In this document: positions 9,044-16,859 of the stretch, in pieces
Numbering within the stretch: the first letter of the stretch is position 1
Layout: each line of letters starts with the position of its first letter
Made by a program: the position numbers and the translations under genes
Assembly (NCBI RefSeq): GCF_001439815.1
Contig: NZ_JYLM01000001.1
Span: 620,001-684,000 of the forward strand
DNA length: 64,000 bases
From: Pseudomonas orientalis
Lineage (GTDB): Bacteria > Pseudomonadota > Gammaproteobacteria > Pseudomonadales > Pseudomonadaceae
Direction: 5' to 3'
Notes under the pieces: generated by a model
What the model saw: the letters and a program-made list of their open reading frames with translations, nothing else
What the model was told of the DNA's origin: nothing
Databases searched by the model: none

Positions 9044-11449
9044 ATGCCCGCCGTCCCCGCCATGTCCTTGCGTCCCTTACTGAAACTGAGCCTGCTGCTC
9101 AGCCTCGGCACCAGCCCGCTGTTCATCCCGTTCAGTTACGCCGAAGACGCCGCCGCCCGTCGCAGTTACCAGGTGCCGGCCGGCAGCTTGAGTGCGGCGC
9201 TGACGCGTTTCGCCGGGCTGGCGGGGGTCAACCTGTCGATCGATCCGGCGCTGGTCAGCGGTCGCAGCAGCAGTGGCTTGTCCGGCGATTATGGTGTGGA
9301 GGAGGGCTTTGCACGGTTGCTGCAAGGTTCCGGTCTGCAGCTGCAACCGATGGGCGAGCAGGCGTATGTGTTGGTGGCGGTGCCGGACGGCGCGAGCCTG
9401 CAATTGGCGCCAACGTCGATTGTGGGCACTACCGGTCTGGCCGATGGCGACACCTATGCCGGTGGCCAGGTGGCGCGTCGGGGTTCGCAAGGGCTGTTGG
9501 GCGCGCGGGACTTCATGGAAACGCCGTTCAGCATGACCACCTACACCGCGGATGCGGTGAAGAATCAGCAGGCGCGCACCCTCGGCGATCTGATCGCCAG
9601 CGACCCTTCGGTGCGTGCCACCAACCCGGCCGGCGGGCGTTATGAGCAGTTCACCATCCGTGGGTTCAGCCTGTTCAACAGCGACGTGGCCTACAACGGC
9701 TTGTACGGTGTGTTGCCGACTTACACCATCGACATGGAAATGGCCGACCGCGTCGATATCGTCAAGGGCCCGACGCAGTTGATCAACGGCATCTCCCCAC
9801 GCGGCAGTGTCGGCGGCGGGATCAACGTGGTGCCCAAGCGGGCTACCGACAAGGACATCAATTCGTTCACCGGCAGCTGGGCCTCCGACAGCCAGGCCGG
9901 TGGTGCGGTGGATATCGGGCGTCGGTTTGGCGAGGACAATAAGTTCGGCATCCGTTTCAACGGGGTGAAGCAGGCCGGGGATACGGAGTGGGATCACCAG
10001 TCGGTCGACCGCGAAATGGCGGTGCTCGGCCTGGACTTTCGCGGCGAGCGCCTGCGCCTTTCCACCGATATCGGCCGTACCGAGCGCGACACCGACGCGC
10101 CCCAGGAACGCGTGCAAGTCGGCGCCAATGCCAAGGTGCCGAGCGCCAACGATGTGCGACGCAACTACGCGCAGTCCTGGAGCAAGGCCAGTACCAACGA
10201 CACCTTTGGCACGCTCAACGGCGAGTTCGACCTCAGCGACAGTGTGATGCTGTACGGCGGGGTAGGCGCGCGCAAGAGTAACCATGACTTCCTGCGCCAC
10301 GCAGTGTCGGTCACCAATAACGCCGGGGATTTCAGCGTGCTGCCGCGTGATTTTACCCGCGATGAAAATGTGCGCACCGCCACCGCCGGCGTGCGCAGCT
10401 GGTTCCACACCGGGCCGGTCAGCCATGAAGTCAACCTGGCGGCCAGCTATTTCTACATGGACTTTGAAAACGGCGGGGCGCGCTATGCGGCGGCGCCGAG
10501 CAATCTCTATAACCCGGTACAGACCCCGGTGCCCTCGCGGCCGACGCGCTTTGATTCCAGGGTCTACACCGAAAATAAGTTCAGCGGCGTGGCCTTGTCC
10601 GACACCCTGGGCTTCTTCGACGACCGCTTGCTGGTGACCCTCGGGGCGCGCTGGCAGCGGGTGAAGGTGGATGACTGGACCGACAACGTCAAAGGCGCCA
10701 CCGCCTACGATGAAGAAAAGATCTCGCCCTCCGGTGGCGTACTGTTCAAGGCCACCGACAAACTCTCGTTGTATGCCAACTATATGGAGGGCTTGAGCCA
10801 GGGCAAGGTCGCACCGTCCACCTCGATCAACGAGGACGAGATCTTCCCGCCCTTTATCAGTCGCCAGATCGAGGCGGGCGCCAAGTACGACGCCGGGGCC
10901 TTTGCCGTGACCGCCGCCGTGTTCCGTATCAAGCAGCCGGCGTATGAAACCAACGCCACCTCGCGGGTGTTCGGCCCCAACGGCAAGCGCCAGAACAATG
11001 GGGTGGAATTGAGTGTGTTTGGTGAACCGCTGAAGGGGTTCCGCCTGCTTGGCGGGGTGATGTACATCGACAGTGAATTGACCCACACCACCAACGGTGC
11101 TTTCGACGGCAATCGCGCCCCCGCCACACCCAAATACAACGTGAACCTGGGCGCCGAATGGGACGTGCCGACGCTCGAAGGCCTGACCTTGACCAGTCGC
11201 GGCATCTACTCCAGCTCACAGTACCTGGACCAATCCAACGTCAAGCAGATCGACGCCTGGAACCGCATCGACGTGGGCGCGCGTTACGCGTTCAAGGTCG
11301 ATGACAAGCACATCACCCTGCGCGCCAATGTGGAGAACGTCGCCGACAAGCGCTACTGGAGTTCGGCCGGTGCGTCGGATGACAGCGAGCCGGGATTGAC
11401 CCTGTCGACACCGCGTACCTATCTGTTGTCGGCCACTGTCGATTTCTGA
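9044..11449 (+). CDS. TonB-dependent siderophore receptor with N-terminal STN (secretin/TonB signalling) domain
   Basis: This is an outer-membrane transporter of the ferric-siderophore class. After a signal peptide (ending near FSYAEDAAA) comes the STN domain (YQVPAGSLSAALTRFAGLAGV to GSGLQLQ), seen in receptors that signal to FecR-type anti-sigma factors. A plug domain follows (FMETPFSMTTYTADAVKNQQARTLGD, then RVDIVKGPTQLING). The 22-strand barrel ends in the terminal aromatic signature LLSATVDF. FecI/FecR-like genes would be expected next to it but none is present in this window. The start could also be GTG 9020 or ATG 9062; the first ATG before the signal peptide was chosen. Ferri-siderophore specificity cannot be read from sequence. 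Confidence 0.93.
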   Translation: MPAVPAMSLRPLLKLSLLLSLGTSPLFIPFSYAEDAAARRSYQVPAGSLSAALTRFAGLAGVNLSIDPALVSGRSSSGLSGDYGVEEGFARLLQGSGLQLQPMGEQAYVLVAVPDGASLQLAPTSIVGTTGLADGDTYAGGQVARRGSQGLLGARDFMETPFSMTTYTADAVKNQQARTLGDLIASDPSVRATNPAGGRYEQFTIRGFSLFNSDVAYNGLYGVLPTYTIDMEMADRVDIVKGPTQLINGISPRGSVGGGINVVPKRATDKDINSFTGSWASDSQAGGAVDIGRRFGEDNKFGIRFNGVKQAGDTEWDHQSVDREMAVLGLDFRGERLRLSTDIGRTERDTDAPQERVQVGANAKVPSANDVRRNYAQSWSKASTNDTFGTLNGEFDLSDSVMLYGGVGARKSNHDFLRHAVSVTNNAGDFSVLPRDFTRDENVRTATAGVRSWFHTGPVSHEVNLAASYFYMDFENGGARYAAAPSNLYNPVQTPVPSRPTRFDSRVYTENKFSGVALSDTLGFFDDRLLVTLGARWQRVKVDDWTDNVKGATAYDEEKISPSGGVLFKATDKLSLYANYMEGLSQGKVAPSTSINEDEIFPPFISRQIEAGAKYDAGAFAVTAAVFRIKQPAYETNATSRVFGPNGKRQNNGVELSVFGEPLKGFRLLGGVMYIDSELTHTTNGAFDGNRAPATPKYNVNLGAEWDVPTLEGLTLTSRGIYSSSQYLDQSNVKQIDAWNRIDVGARYAFKVDDKHITLRANVENVADKRYWSSAGASDDSEPGLTLSTPRTYLLSATVDF

Positions 11450-11469
11450 GGATTGTAAACAGACCCCAG

Positions 11470-11660
11470 TGTGGGAGGGGGCTTGCCCCAATGCCAGTCA
11501 GTTAAGGCTTTTTGTAGGAGCGAGCTTGCTCGCGAAAAATTCACAGGCACCGCGTTCATTCAGAAAGCACGCATTATCGTTGACGTTTTTCGCGAGCAAG
11601 CTCGCTCCTACAGACGGCGGTGTACGCTTAACTGACTGGCATTAGGGCTTGCCCCCGATC
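11470..11660. repeat. Nested composite: type-B REPIN inside a split type-A REP pair
   Basis: A type-A REP (GTGGGAGGGGGCTTGCCCC, from 11470) is followed by ATGCCAGTCAGTTAAG. Then comes a complete ~100-bp REPIN made of two inverted type-B REPs (11513-11612, GTAGGAGCGAGCTTGCTCGCG ... CGCGAGCAAGCTCGCTCCTAC). The mirror sequence CTTAACTGACTGGCAT and the tail of a type-A REP (GGGCTTGCCCCCGAT) then close the structure. It is thus symmetric on two levels. It may also work as a transcription barrier after the TonB receptor gene. Confidence 0.85.
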
Positions 11661-11797
11661 GCAAGCCGCCGGCGTTGGAATTCGGTGTGCTGGCGGCCAC
11701 GCGGGTGCTGGAAAGCCTTGGCGTACTGGCGGTGGTGGATGAGGTGCAGCGCTTGAACCTGTTGGACTGCCGCCTGATCGAACGCGAAAGCGCCTGA
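11660..11797 (+). pseudogene. C-terminal remnant of an unidentified gene
   Basis: Directly after the repeat block an open frame of 45 codons ends in TGA. Its translation (…PPALEFGVLAATRVLESL, then GVLAVVDEVQRLNLLDCRL) has normal Pseudomonas codon use and looks like the end of a real protein. It has no start codon or ribosome-binding site of its own and is fused to REP sequence at its 5' side. It is best read as the tail of a gene whose front was lost when the repeats or a deletion came in. The parent family was not recognised. Confidence 0.4.
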
Positions 11798-11859
11798 GCT
11801 TTATTTGCGGCCCAAGAGCAATTTGGATACGGTGCAAGTCTGCCCACAAGGATGTTCCC

Positions 11860-12474
11860 ATGACAGAAAATCCCCCTAAAACCCGCCGTGCACCCAAGGG
11901 TGAAAAACGCCGCGAAGAGCTGCTGGACGCAGCTTTGCAGGTGTTCTCCCTGGAGGGCTACAGCGGCGCCTCCGTGGCCCAGGTGGCGGCGATTGTCGGT
12001 ATTTCCGTGGCTGGCCTGCTGCATCACTTTCCCAGCAAGATCTCGTTGTTGATGGGCGTGCTGCAACGCCGCGACGAAGTCAACCAACGGATTGCCGATG
12101 AAGTACGCGCCGAGAAGTCGTTGACCGGGTTGCTTGGCAGCCTGCGCGCGATCAACCGCTCGAATGCCACCGCGCCTGGCGTGGTGCGCGCGTTTACCAT
12201 TTTGAATGCGGAAAGTCTGCTTGATACGCAACCGGCGTGGAGCTGGTTCCAGGCGCGCTATGCGGGGATCCAGCGCCGTTTGCAGGGGCAGTTTGCCGAC
12301 CTGGTGGCGGCGGGGGAGGTGCGCGGCGACGTGGACATCGCCGGGCTGGTGGAAGAAATCCTGGCCATGATGGATGGCCTGCAGATCCAGTGGCTGCGCT
12401 TTCCGGAGCAGGTGGACCTGGTGGCGCGGTTCGATGCCTACATTGCGCGGGTCGAAGCGGCCATTAGAGCCTGA
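11860..12474 (+). CDS. TetR family transcriptional regulator
   Basis: This 204-residue repressor-type regulator has an N-terminal TetR helix-turn-helix (EELLDAALQVFSLEGYSG, then VAQVAAIVGISVAGLLHHFP, with the LLHHFPSK variant of the usual LYYHFxSK). The C-terminal ligand domain is all-helical (RAFTILNAESLLD ... GLVEEILAMMDGLQIQWL), like TetR_C_6-type regulators. Likely ribosome-binding sequence AAGGATG lies before the ATG. The neighbour on the left is a remnant and on the right a repeat field, so its original regulated partner may have been lost; the TonB receptor is another candidate. Confidence 0.88.
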   Translation: MTENPPKTRRAPKGEKRREELLDAALQVFSLEGYSGASVAQVAAIVGISVAGLLHHFPSKISLLMGVLQRRDEVNQRIADEVRAEKSLTGLLGSLRAINRSNATAPGVVRAFTILNAESLLDTQPAWSWFQARYAGIQRRLQGQFADLVAAGEVRGDVDIAGLVEEILAMMDGLQIQWLRFPEQVDLVARFDAYIARVEAAIRA

Positions 12475-12575
12475 GTCGATCCCGGTCCAAATGTGGGAGG
12501 GGCGGTGCGACGATTCGACTTGCCTCCGATGGCGGCCTCGGGGCCGACCAGGATTTTGATGTCGATCCCGGTCCA
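12474..12575. repeat. Decayed type-A REP within an ~85-bp tandem duplication
   Basis: The sequence GTCGATCCCGGTCCAAATG followed by a type-A REP occurs twice, about 85 bases apart (from 12474 and from 12559). In the first unit the REP is interrupted by unrelated bases (GGTGCGACGATTCGACT) before TGCCTCCGATGGCGGCCTC. The second unit is intact and leads into the long repeat that follows. Confidence 0.6.
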
Positions 12576-12981
12576 AATGTGGGAGGGGGCTTGCCCCCGA
12601 TGGCGGCCTCAGGGCTGGCCAGGATGTTGGATCAGACCGAGTACATATCCGTTTCTGCGGTCACGGCTGCTATGGGTTCCGCCCTTACGGCGGCTCACTT
12701 TTGAAAAGCGCAAAAGTAAGCAAAACGCTCTTGCCCCACCACTCGGCACCTCGCCCAGGCTCGGTGTGCCCGAACGCAGGCTTGAATCCGTGGGCCGCCG
12801 CCACGCGCCATCCATGGCGCGGGGCGGCTAACCCGGCGTCCTGCCGGGTTACCCACGGATTCAAGCCTGCGTTCGGCCAGCGTGGTTTAACGGGGCGCCT
12901 GAGATCAAGATCAAAAGCCAGATCAAGATCAAGAGCGGCTCGCTGCGCATCGTGGTTAGAGGGCGCGCTACAGTATTGTGT
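12576..12981 (+). repeat. ~400-bp structured repeat, copy 1 (direct orientation)
   Basis: A near-identical copy is at 26782-27183. The unit starts with a type-A REP, runs through ACATATCCGTTTCTG and a conserved block around AAAGCGCAAAAGTAAGC, then a three-way-junction module (12770-12876), and ends with AGATCAAG-type short repeats and GCATCGTGGTTA. In the module, P1 is a perfect 25-bp inverted repeat (12770-12794 with 12852-12876). It encloses P2, 15 pairs with one A-G mismatch (12797-12811 with 12814-12828), and P3, 8 bp (12830-12837 with 12843-12850). No convincing protein is encoded; short open frames exist but change between copies. Confidence 0.9.
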
Positions 12982-13033
12982 AGGTGTGCCCGATAGCAGT
13001 GATTCAGTCGGTACAAGTGTCGACTGAACCACC

Positions 13034-13242
13034 GCCATCGGGGGCAAGCCCTAATGCCAGTCAGTTAGCGCCGATCCCCTGTGGGAGGGGGCTTGCCCCC
13101 GATAGCGGTGGGTCAACCAACATCAGTGCTTGCTGGGCCGACGTCATCGGGGGCAAGCCCCCTCCCACATTTGATCTTCGCTGCTTTAAGCATTTCGTTC
13201 GCTTAACTGACTGGCATTGGGGCAAGCCCCCTCTCACAGGGA
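13034..13242. repeat. Type-A REP cluster including a REPIN
   Basis: A partial inverted REP (CATCGGGGGCAAGCCC) with ATGCCAGTCAGTTAG is followed by a full REPIN at 13079-13171, with GTGGGAGGGGGCTTGCCCCC at the left and its inverse at the right. Next come CTTAACTGACTGGCAT and a last inverted REP (13216-13239) that begins only a few bases after the stop codon of the leftward GH3 gene. That position suits mRNA 3'-end protection or supercoil control. Confidence 0.85.
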
Positions 13243-15993
13243 TCAGTTGCCCGCAGCACTGCCCTGGCTGCTGTCATCGCTCATGTCATAGCCACCACCG
13301 TCGCTGGTGCCGCTGTCCCCTTCGTTTTGATGCAGCACACCGCCGGTCTTCACCGTCGACTCACGCAGCGTCGAGTTCAGCGCCGAACGCGGCAGCGGGT
13401 TGCTGGTGGTGGTCGACAGTTCCTGGCGGAACGGGTTGACCAGCTTGGCGTTCAGGCGGATGTCCTGGGACGAAGCGCCCACCGACAGGTTGAAGCTGTC
13501 GGCGTCCACCACCCACTGCTTGCTGGCCACATCGTAGTAGGCCAGCGAGCGGTCGTTGAGCTCGATGGTCACGCGCTTGCTCTGGCCAGGCTTGAGGAAC
13601 ACTTTCTTGTAGCCCTTGAGCTCCTTGATCGCGCGTTCGACTTTCGGGTTGTTCTGGCCCACGTACAGCTCGGCCACTTCGGCGCCCGCGACCTTGCCGG
13701 TGTTGGCCAGGTCGAACGACACCTTGATCGGCGCACCGGCCACTGCGACGCCAGGGCTGACGCTGATGTTGCTGTAGCCGAAGGTGGTGTACGACAAGCC
13801 ATAACCGAACGGATACAGCGGCTTGATGCCCTTTTTCTCATAGCCGCGATAGCCCAGGAACAGGTCGTCCTTGTAGCTCATCTCGCTCAGGGTTTCCTGG
13901 TTGTCGAATTTCGGAAAAGTCGCGTAGATCGGGTTGTCTTCGATGTTGCGTTCGATACTGATCGGCAGCTTGGCCGACGGGTTGACCTTGCCCAGCAGGA
14001 TCTCTGCCAGGGCCTGGCCGCCGTTCTGCCCAGGGTAGAACGCGTGCAGGGCGGCCGGCACCTGGTCGATCCAGTCGCTCATCTTCAAGCCGGTGCCGCC
14101 GTGCAGGGTGACCACGGTGTGCGGGTTGACCTTGGCGATGCTCTGGATCAGCAGGTTCTGGTATTCCGGCAGGTCGAAGCTGTGGTCGAAGCCTTCGCCC
14201 TCGTATTCATTGCTGTTGCCGGCTGCCACCAGTACGGCGTCGTACTGGGCCAGGTCCTGTGGTGCAACCAGCGATGCCCAGCTCATCTGCACGCCAACCA
14301 GGCCGCCCATGGTGGAGAGGTAGCCGTTGCGGCGCGAGTATTCAAGCTTGATGTCGACCGGTTTGCCGGCTTCAAGATTGACCTTGGCGAACACCGGGAT
14401 GGTCGGCGGAATGCTGTTGTTCGGCAGCGGTTTGCCGTCGCCGTTGTCGAGGACTTTCTTGCCGTTGACGTACAGGCGTACCGCACCGTCGGCGCGGACC
14501 TTGAACACCTGTTCGCCGCTGACGGTCGGGGTGATCTGGCCGCTGTAGCGAATCGACGTGGCGGCGGTATCGCCATTCACCGGCAGGCTGTCGGTGGACC
14601 AGTCGAGGTTGACGTGGGTGTCGGTGCGCGTGGCAGCCGGGTCACCGGACCAGTTGGTGTTGCTGAAGAACTCGGTCTTCAGGCCTTTGACGCTGTTGCC
14701 GTTGCTGTCGGCATGGGTCCAGCTGGAGGTGGCCGGGTCCAGCGACAGCCCGTCGATGAACTCGACCTTGGCGCCTGGCGCCAGTTGCTGCAAGCCGCTC
14801 AGCTCACTGATGTAGTTGGCGGCCATCACGTTGGCGCTGCCGAAACCGGTAGGCGGCGCGTACTTGGCCAGGGTGCCGACCACGGCGATGCGCTTGACCT
14901 TGTTCGCGTCCAGTGGCAGCAGGCTGTTCTGGTTTTTCAGCAGCACGATGCCTTCGCGCGCGGCATTGAGCGCCGTGCGGTTGCTGGTGGCGCTGTTCAT
15001 GTTGTGGCTGGTCAGCGGGGCTTTGCTGTCGAACTTGTACAGGTAGATCTGCTTGAGGATGCGGCGAACCTTGTCATCGATGGTCGCGCTGCTCAGCTCG
15101 CCACTGTCCAGGTACGGCTTGAGGACGGTGCTGTTCATCTGGTAGCCCATCATGTCCAGGTCAGTACCGGCCTGTGCTGCCGGCAAGCCGTCGACCACGG
15201 CGTTGTAGTCACTCTGGACGAAGCCCGGGTAGCCCCATTCGGTTTTCAGGATGTCGCGCATCAGGTGCTTGTTCTGGCACGCGAACTCGCCGTTCACCTT
15301 CTGGAAGGCACACATCATCATCGCGACTTTGCTGTTCTTCGAGGCGGACTCGAAAGGCGGCAGGGTCATTTCGCGCAGCACGCGCTCGCTGATGGTTTCG
15401 TTGAGGTGGAAGCGGTTGCTTTCCTGGTCGTTGGCGGCGAAATGCTTGGCGTTGGCCCACACGCCGCGCGACTGAATCCCGTTGATCACCGCCGGCCCCA
15501 GGCTGGCGCCGAGGAAGGGGTCTTCACCCGACAGATACTCGAACGCACGGCCGCTGTATGGCATGCGGTACAGGTTGACGCCGGGGCCGGTGACGAACTG
15601 ATAACCGCCGCTGGCGGTGTCGTAGCCCAGGGCACGGCCCAGGTCGATGGCGCGACGCGGGTTCCAGCTGGCTGCCAGGTTCGGCCCGGACGGGTACACC
15701 ACGCCCTGGGCGTTGCCTTCACTGGTGTAGCGCACGCCGACACCGCCGTCGGCGCCGTGGATCTGCGGGATGCCGTATTGGGTCAGCGGCTTGACGTCCC
15801 AACCGCCAGTGCCGCCGATGTAGGCGAGCTTTTCTTCCATGGTCATCTTCGCCAGGGTGTTGTCCGCAGCCTTTTGCGCGCGGCTCACCCGGCCCTCATC
15901 CAGGGCCGGGCTGGTGGCCGCATGCACCTGGGACACCGCCAGTGCCAGCAGGGCAAATGCCGACTGCGCACCGATCATTTTGCGTTTGTTCAT
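13243..15993 (-). CDS. Secreted glycoside hydrolase family 3 (beta-glucosidase type) with inserted PA14 domain
   Basis: This 916-aa exported enzyme should release glucose or related sugars from the non-reducing ends of beta-glycosides. The start at 15993 has a good ribosome-binding site (GGAGAAACCC) and gives a signal peptide ending AVSQVHAATS. The GH3 N-terminal barrel contains HGADGG, ANAKHFAANDQE (KH motif) and the nucleophile region FVQSDYNAV (Asp near residue 260; SDY replaces the usual SDW). The GH3 C-terminal domain is split by a PA14 carbohydrate-binding domain (~434-572). A fibronectin-III-like domain (~740-830) and a flexible Ser/Gly/Asp tail follow. It is divergent from the type II secretion operon, whose substrate it could be (inference). 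Confidence 0.93.
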   Translation of the reverse strand: MNKRKMIGAQSAFALLALAVSQVHAATSPALDEGRVSRAQKAADNTLAKMTMEEKLAYIGGTGGWDVKPLTQYGIPQIHGADGGVGVRYTSEGNAQGVVYPSGPNLAASWNPRRAIDLGRALGYDTASGGYQFVTGPGVNLYRMPYSGRAFEYLSGEDPFLGASLGPAVINGIQSRGVWANAKHFAANDQESNRFHLNETISERVLREMTLPPFESASKNSKVAMMMCAFQKVNGEFACQNKHLMRDILKTEWGYPGFVQSDYNAVVDGLPAAQAGTDLDMMGYQMNSTVLKPYLDSGELSSATIDDKVRRILKQIYLYKFDSKAPLTSHNMNSATSNRTALNAAREGIVLLKNQNSLLPLDANKVKRIAVVGTLAKYAPPTGFGSANVMAANYISELSGLQQLAPGAKVEFIDGLSLDPATSSWTHADSNGNSVKGLKTEFFSNTNWSGDPAATRTDTHVNLDWSTDSLPVNGDTAATSIRYSGQITPTVSGEQVFKVRADGAVRLYVNGKKVLDNGDGKPLPNNSIPPTIPVFAKVNLEAGKPVDIKLEYSRRNGYLSTMGGLVGVQMSWASLVAPQDLAQYDAVLVAAGNSNEYEGEGFDHSFDLPEYQNLLIQSIAKVNPHTVVTLHGGTGLKMSDWIDQVPAALHAFYPGQNGGQALAEILLGKVNPSAKLPISIERNIEDNPIYATFPKFDNQETLSEMSYKDDLFLGYRGYEKKGIKPLYPFGYGLSYTTFGYSNISVSPGVAVAGAPIKVSFDLANTGKVAGAEVAELYVGQNNPKVERAIKELKGYKKVFLKPGQSKRVTIELNDRSLAYYDVASKQWVVDADSFNLSVGASSQDIRLNAKLVNPFRQELSTTTSNPLPRSALNSTLRESTVKTGGVLHQNEGDSGTSDGGGYDMSDDSSQGSAAGN

Positions 15994-16501
15994 GGGTTTC
16001 TCCGACAACTGTTTATTGAAAATAGGGTGCCAAAACGCGCGCTTCACACAGCGCGCTCGTCACTTTTTACGGGCAATAGTCCGCCTTGATCGCAATATTT
16101 AACCGATGGCTAATTGCAACTACTTGGCAGGTTTCGCAGTATTAAAAGTTTAATAATTGTATGGATTGTTGTTGTGAGTAGTGTCTAAGTGGCATCACGC
16201 GATGGCGTTTTGAACCGCTAAAACTGCATAATTAAGGCAATTCTTGCGGTTATAAGTCAAACAAAAGCTAATTTTTGCGTGAAATAAGAAATATTTCCTT
16301 ACCTTTCGGAACTAAGGCTAAACCTACCAGTCGATTGGTTTAAGAAAATATATGGCGGCATGGCGAACTAGTGGCGTTGCCCGGTAGTTCTAAAAGGCCA
16401 TGTTTTATACAAGCTGTCATACACAACGCTTTGGTGTAGGGTCTTGATCGAATTCAAGGCGCCACTTGAGCTGTCCGCTGTTTTTGAACTGGAGAATCTT
16501 T
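15994..16501. other. AT-rich intergenic region between GH3 gene and small exported protein gene
   Basis: These 508 bases are far richer in A/T than the flanks and contain no supported gene. They should hold the divergent promoters of the GH3 gene and the small exported protein. Runs such as AACTAGTGG and TAAGGCAATTC were inspected, but no confident sigma factor site or known riboswitch was recognised. The low GC could mark an H-NS-like (MvaT) target, which is inference only. Confidence 0.4.
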
Positions 16502-16717
16502 ATGAAAATATCCCTGTTGGGTGCCGGCCTCGTGCTGGGCGTTGCACTGAGTGGCGCGGTCATGGCCGCTGAATCTACCGACGCCGATGCGACGTCGGGT
16601 GCTGCCGATTCCACCGTGCTGACCCAGACCCACGACGCCAAGGCGGCGAAAAAGCAGAAAGCCGAAACCACCAAGGGTGGCCGACCGTTGAATACAACGG
16701 CCACCCCAACCAAGTAA
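16502..16717 (+). CDS. Small exported protein of unknown function (71 aa)
   Basis: The ATG at 16502 follows a clear ribosome-binding site (CTGGAGAATCTTT). The first 23 residues form a signal peptide (MKISLLGAGLVLGVALSGAV, cleavage near VMAAES). The mature part of about 48 residues is rich in Ala, Asp, Thr and Lys, has no cysteine and looks disordered (TQTHDAKAAKKQKAETTKGG). No family was recognised. It sits between the GH3 gene and the secretion operon, with a REPIN just behind its stop that may end its transcript. Confidence 0.65.
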   Translation: MKISLLGAGLVLGVALSGAVMAAESTDADATSGAADSTVLTQTHDAKAAKKQKAETTKGGRPLNTTATPTK

Positions 16718-16727
16718 GCCTGATCCC

Positions 16728-16827
16728 TGTAGGAGCGAGCTTGCTCGCGAAGAGCTCAAAGACACCGCGCTCATCCAGAATGTCCGCGTCATCGTTGACG
16801 TTCTTCGCGAGCAAGCTCGCTCCTACA
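16728..16827. repeat. Type-B REPIN
   Basis: Two inverted type-B REPs (TGTAGGAGCGAGCTTGCTCG ... CGAGCAAGCTCGCTCCTACA) enclose a ~55-bp spacer related to that of the REPIN at 11513-11612 (CACCGCG ... ATCGTTGACGTT). It separates the small exported protein gene from gspE. The sequence AGGAGG at its right edge is 27 bases before the gspE ATG, too far to serve as its ribosome-binding site. Confidence 0.9.
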
Positions 16828-16859
16828 GGAGGTTTTCACAGCCCCTCAGATTTTTACCC

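Noticed and set aside
9044..11449. A FecI/FecR regulatory pair next to the STN-type receptor
   Set aside because: Both flanks were read on both strands: only the EAL gene, repeats, a remnant and a TetR gene are there.
12901..12935. CRISPR-like short repeats (AGATCAAG units)
   Set aside because: Units are 8-12 bases without spacers of constant length and belong to the end of the ~400-bp repeat; no cas genes are present.
12685..13047. Open frames on both strands within the ~400-bp repeat (and the equivalents at 26816-27222)
   Set aside because: They arise from the GC-rich inverted repeats, have no ribosome-binding site or protein-like composition and are not kept in length between the two copies; the compensatory changes point to structure rather than protein.
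13327..16089. Very long open frame on the plus strand opposite the GH3 gene
   Set aside because: It is the antisense shadow of a high-GC gene; the minus-strand protein has complete GH3 motifs, a signal peptide and a good ribosome-binding site.
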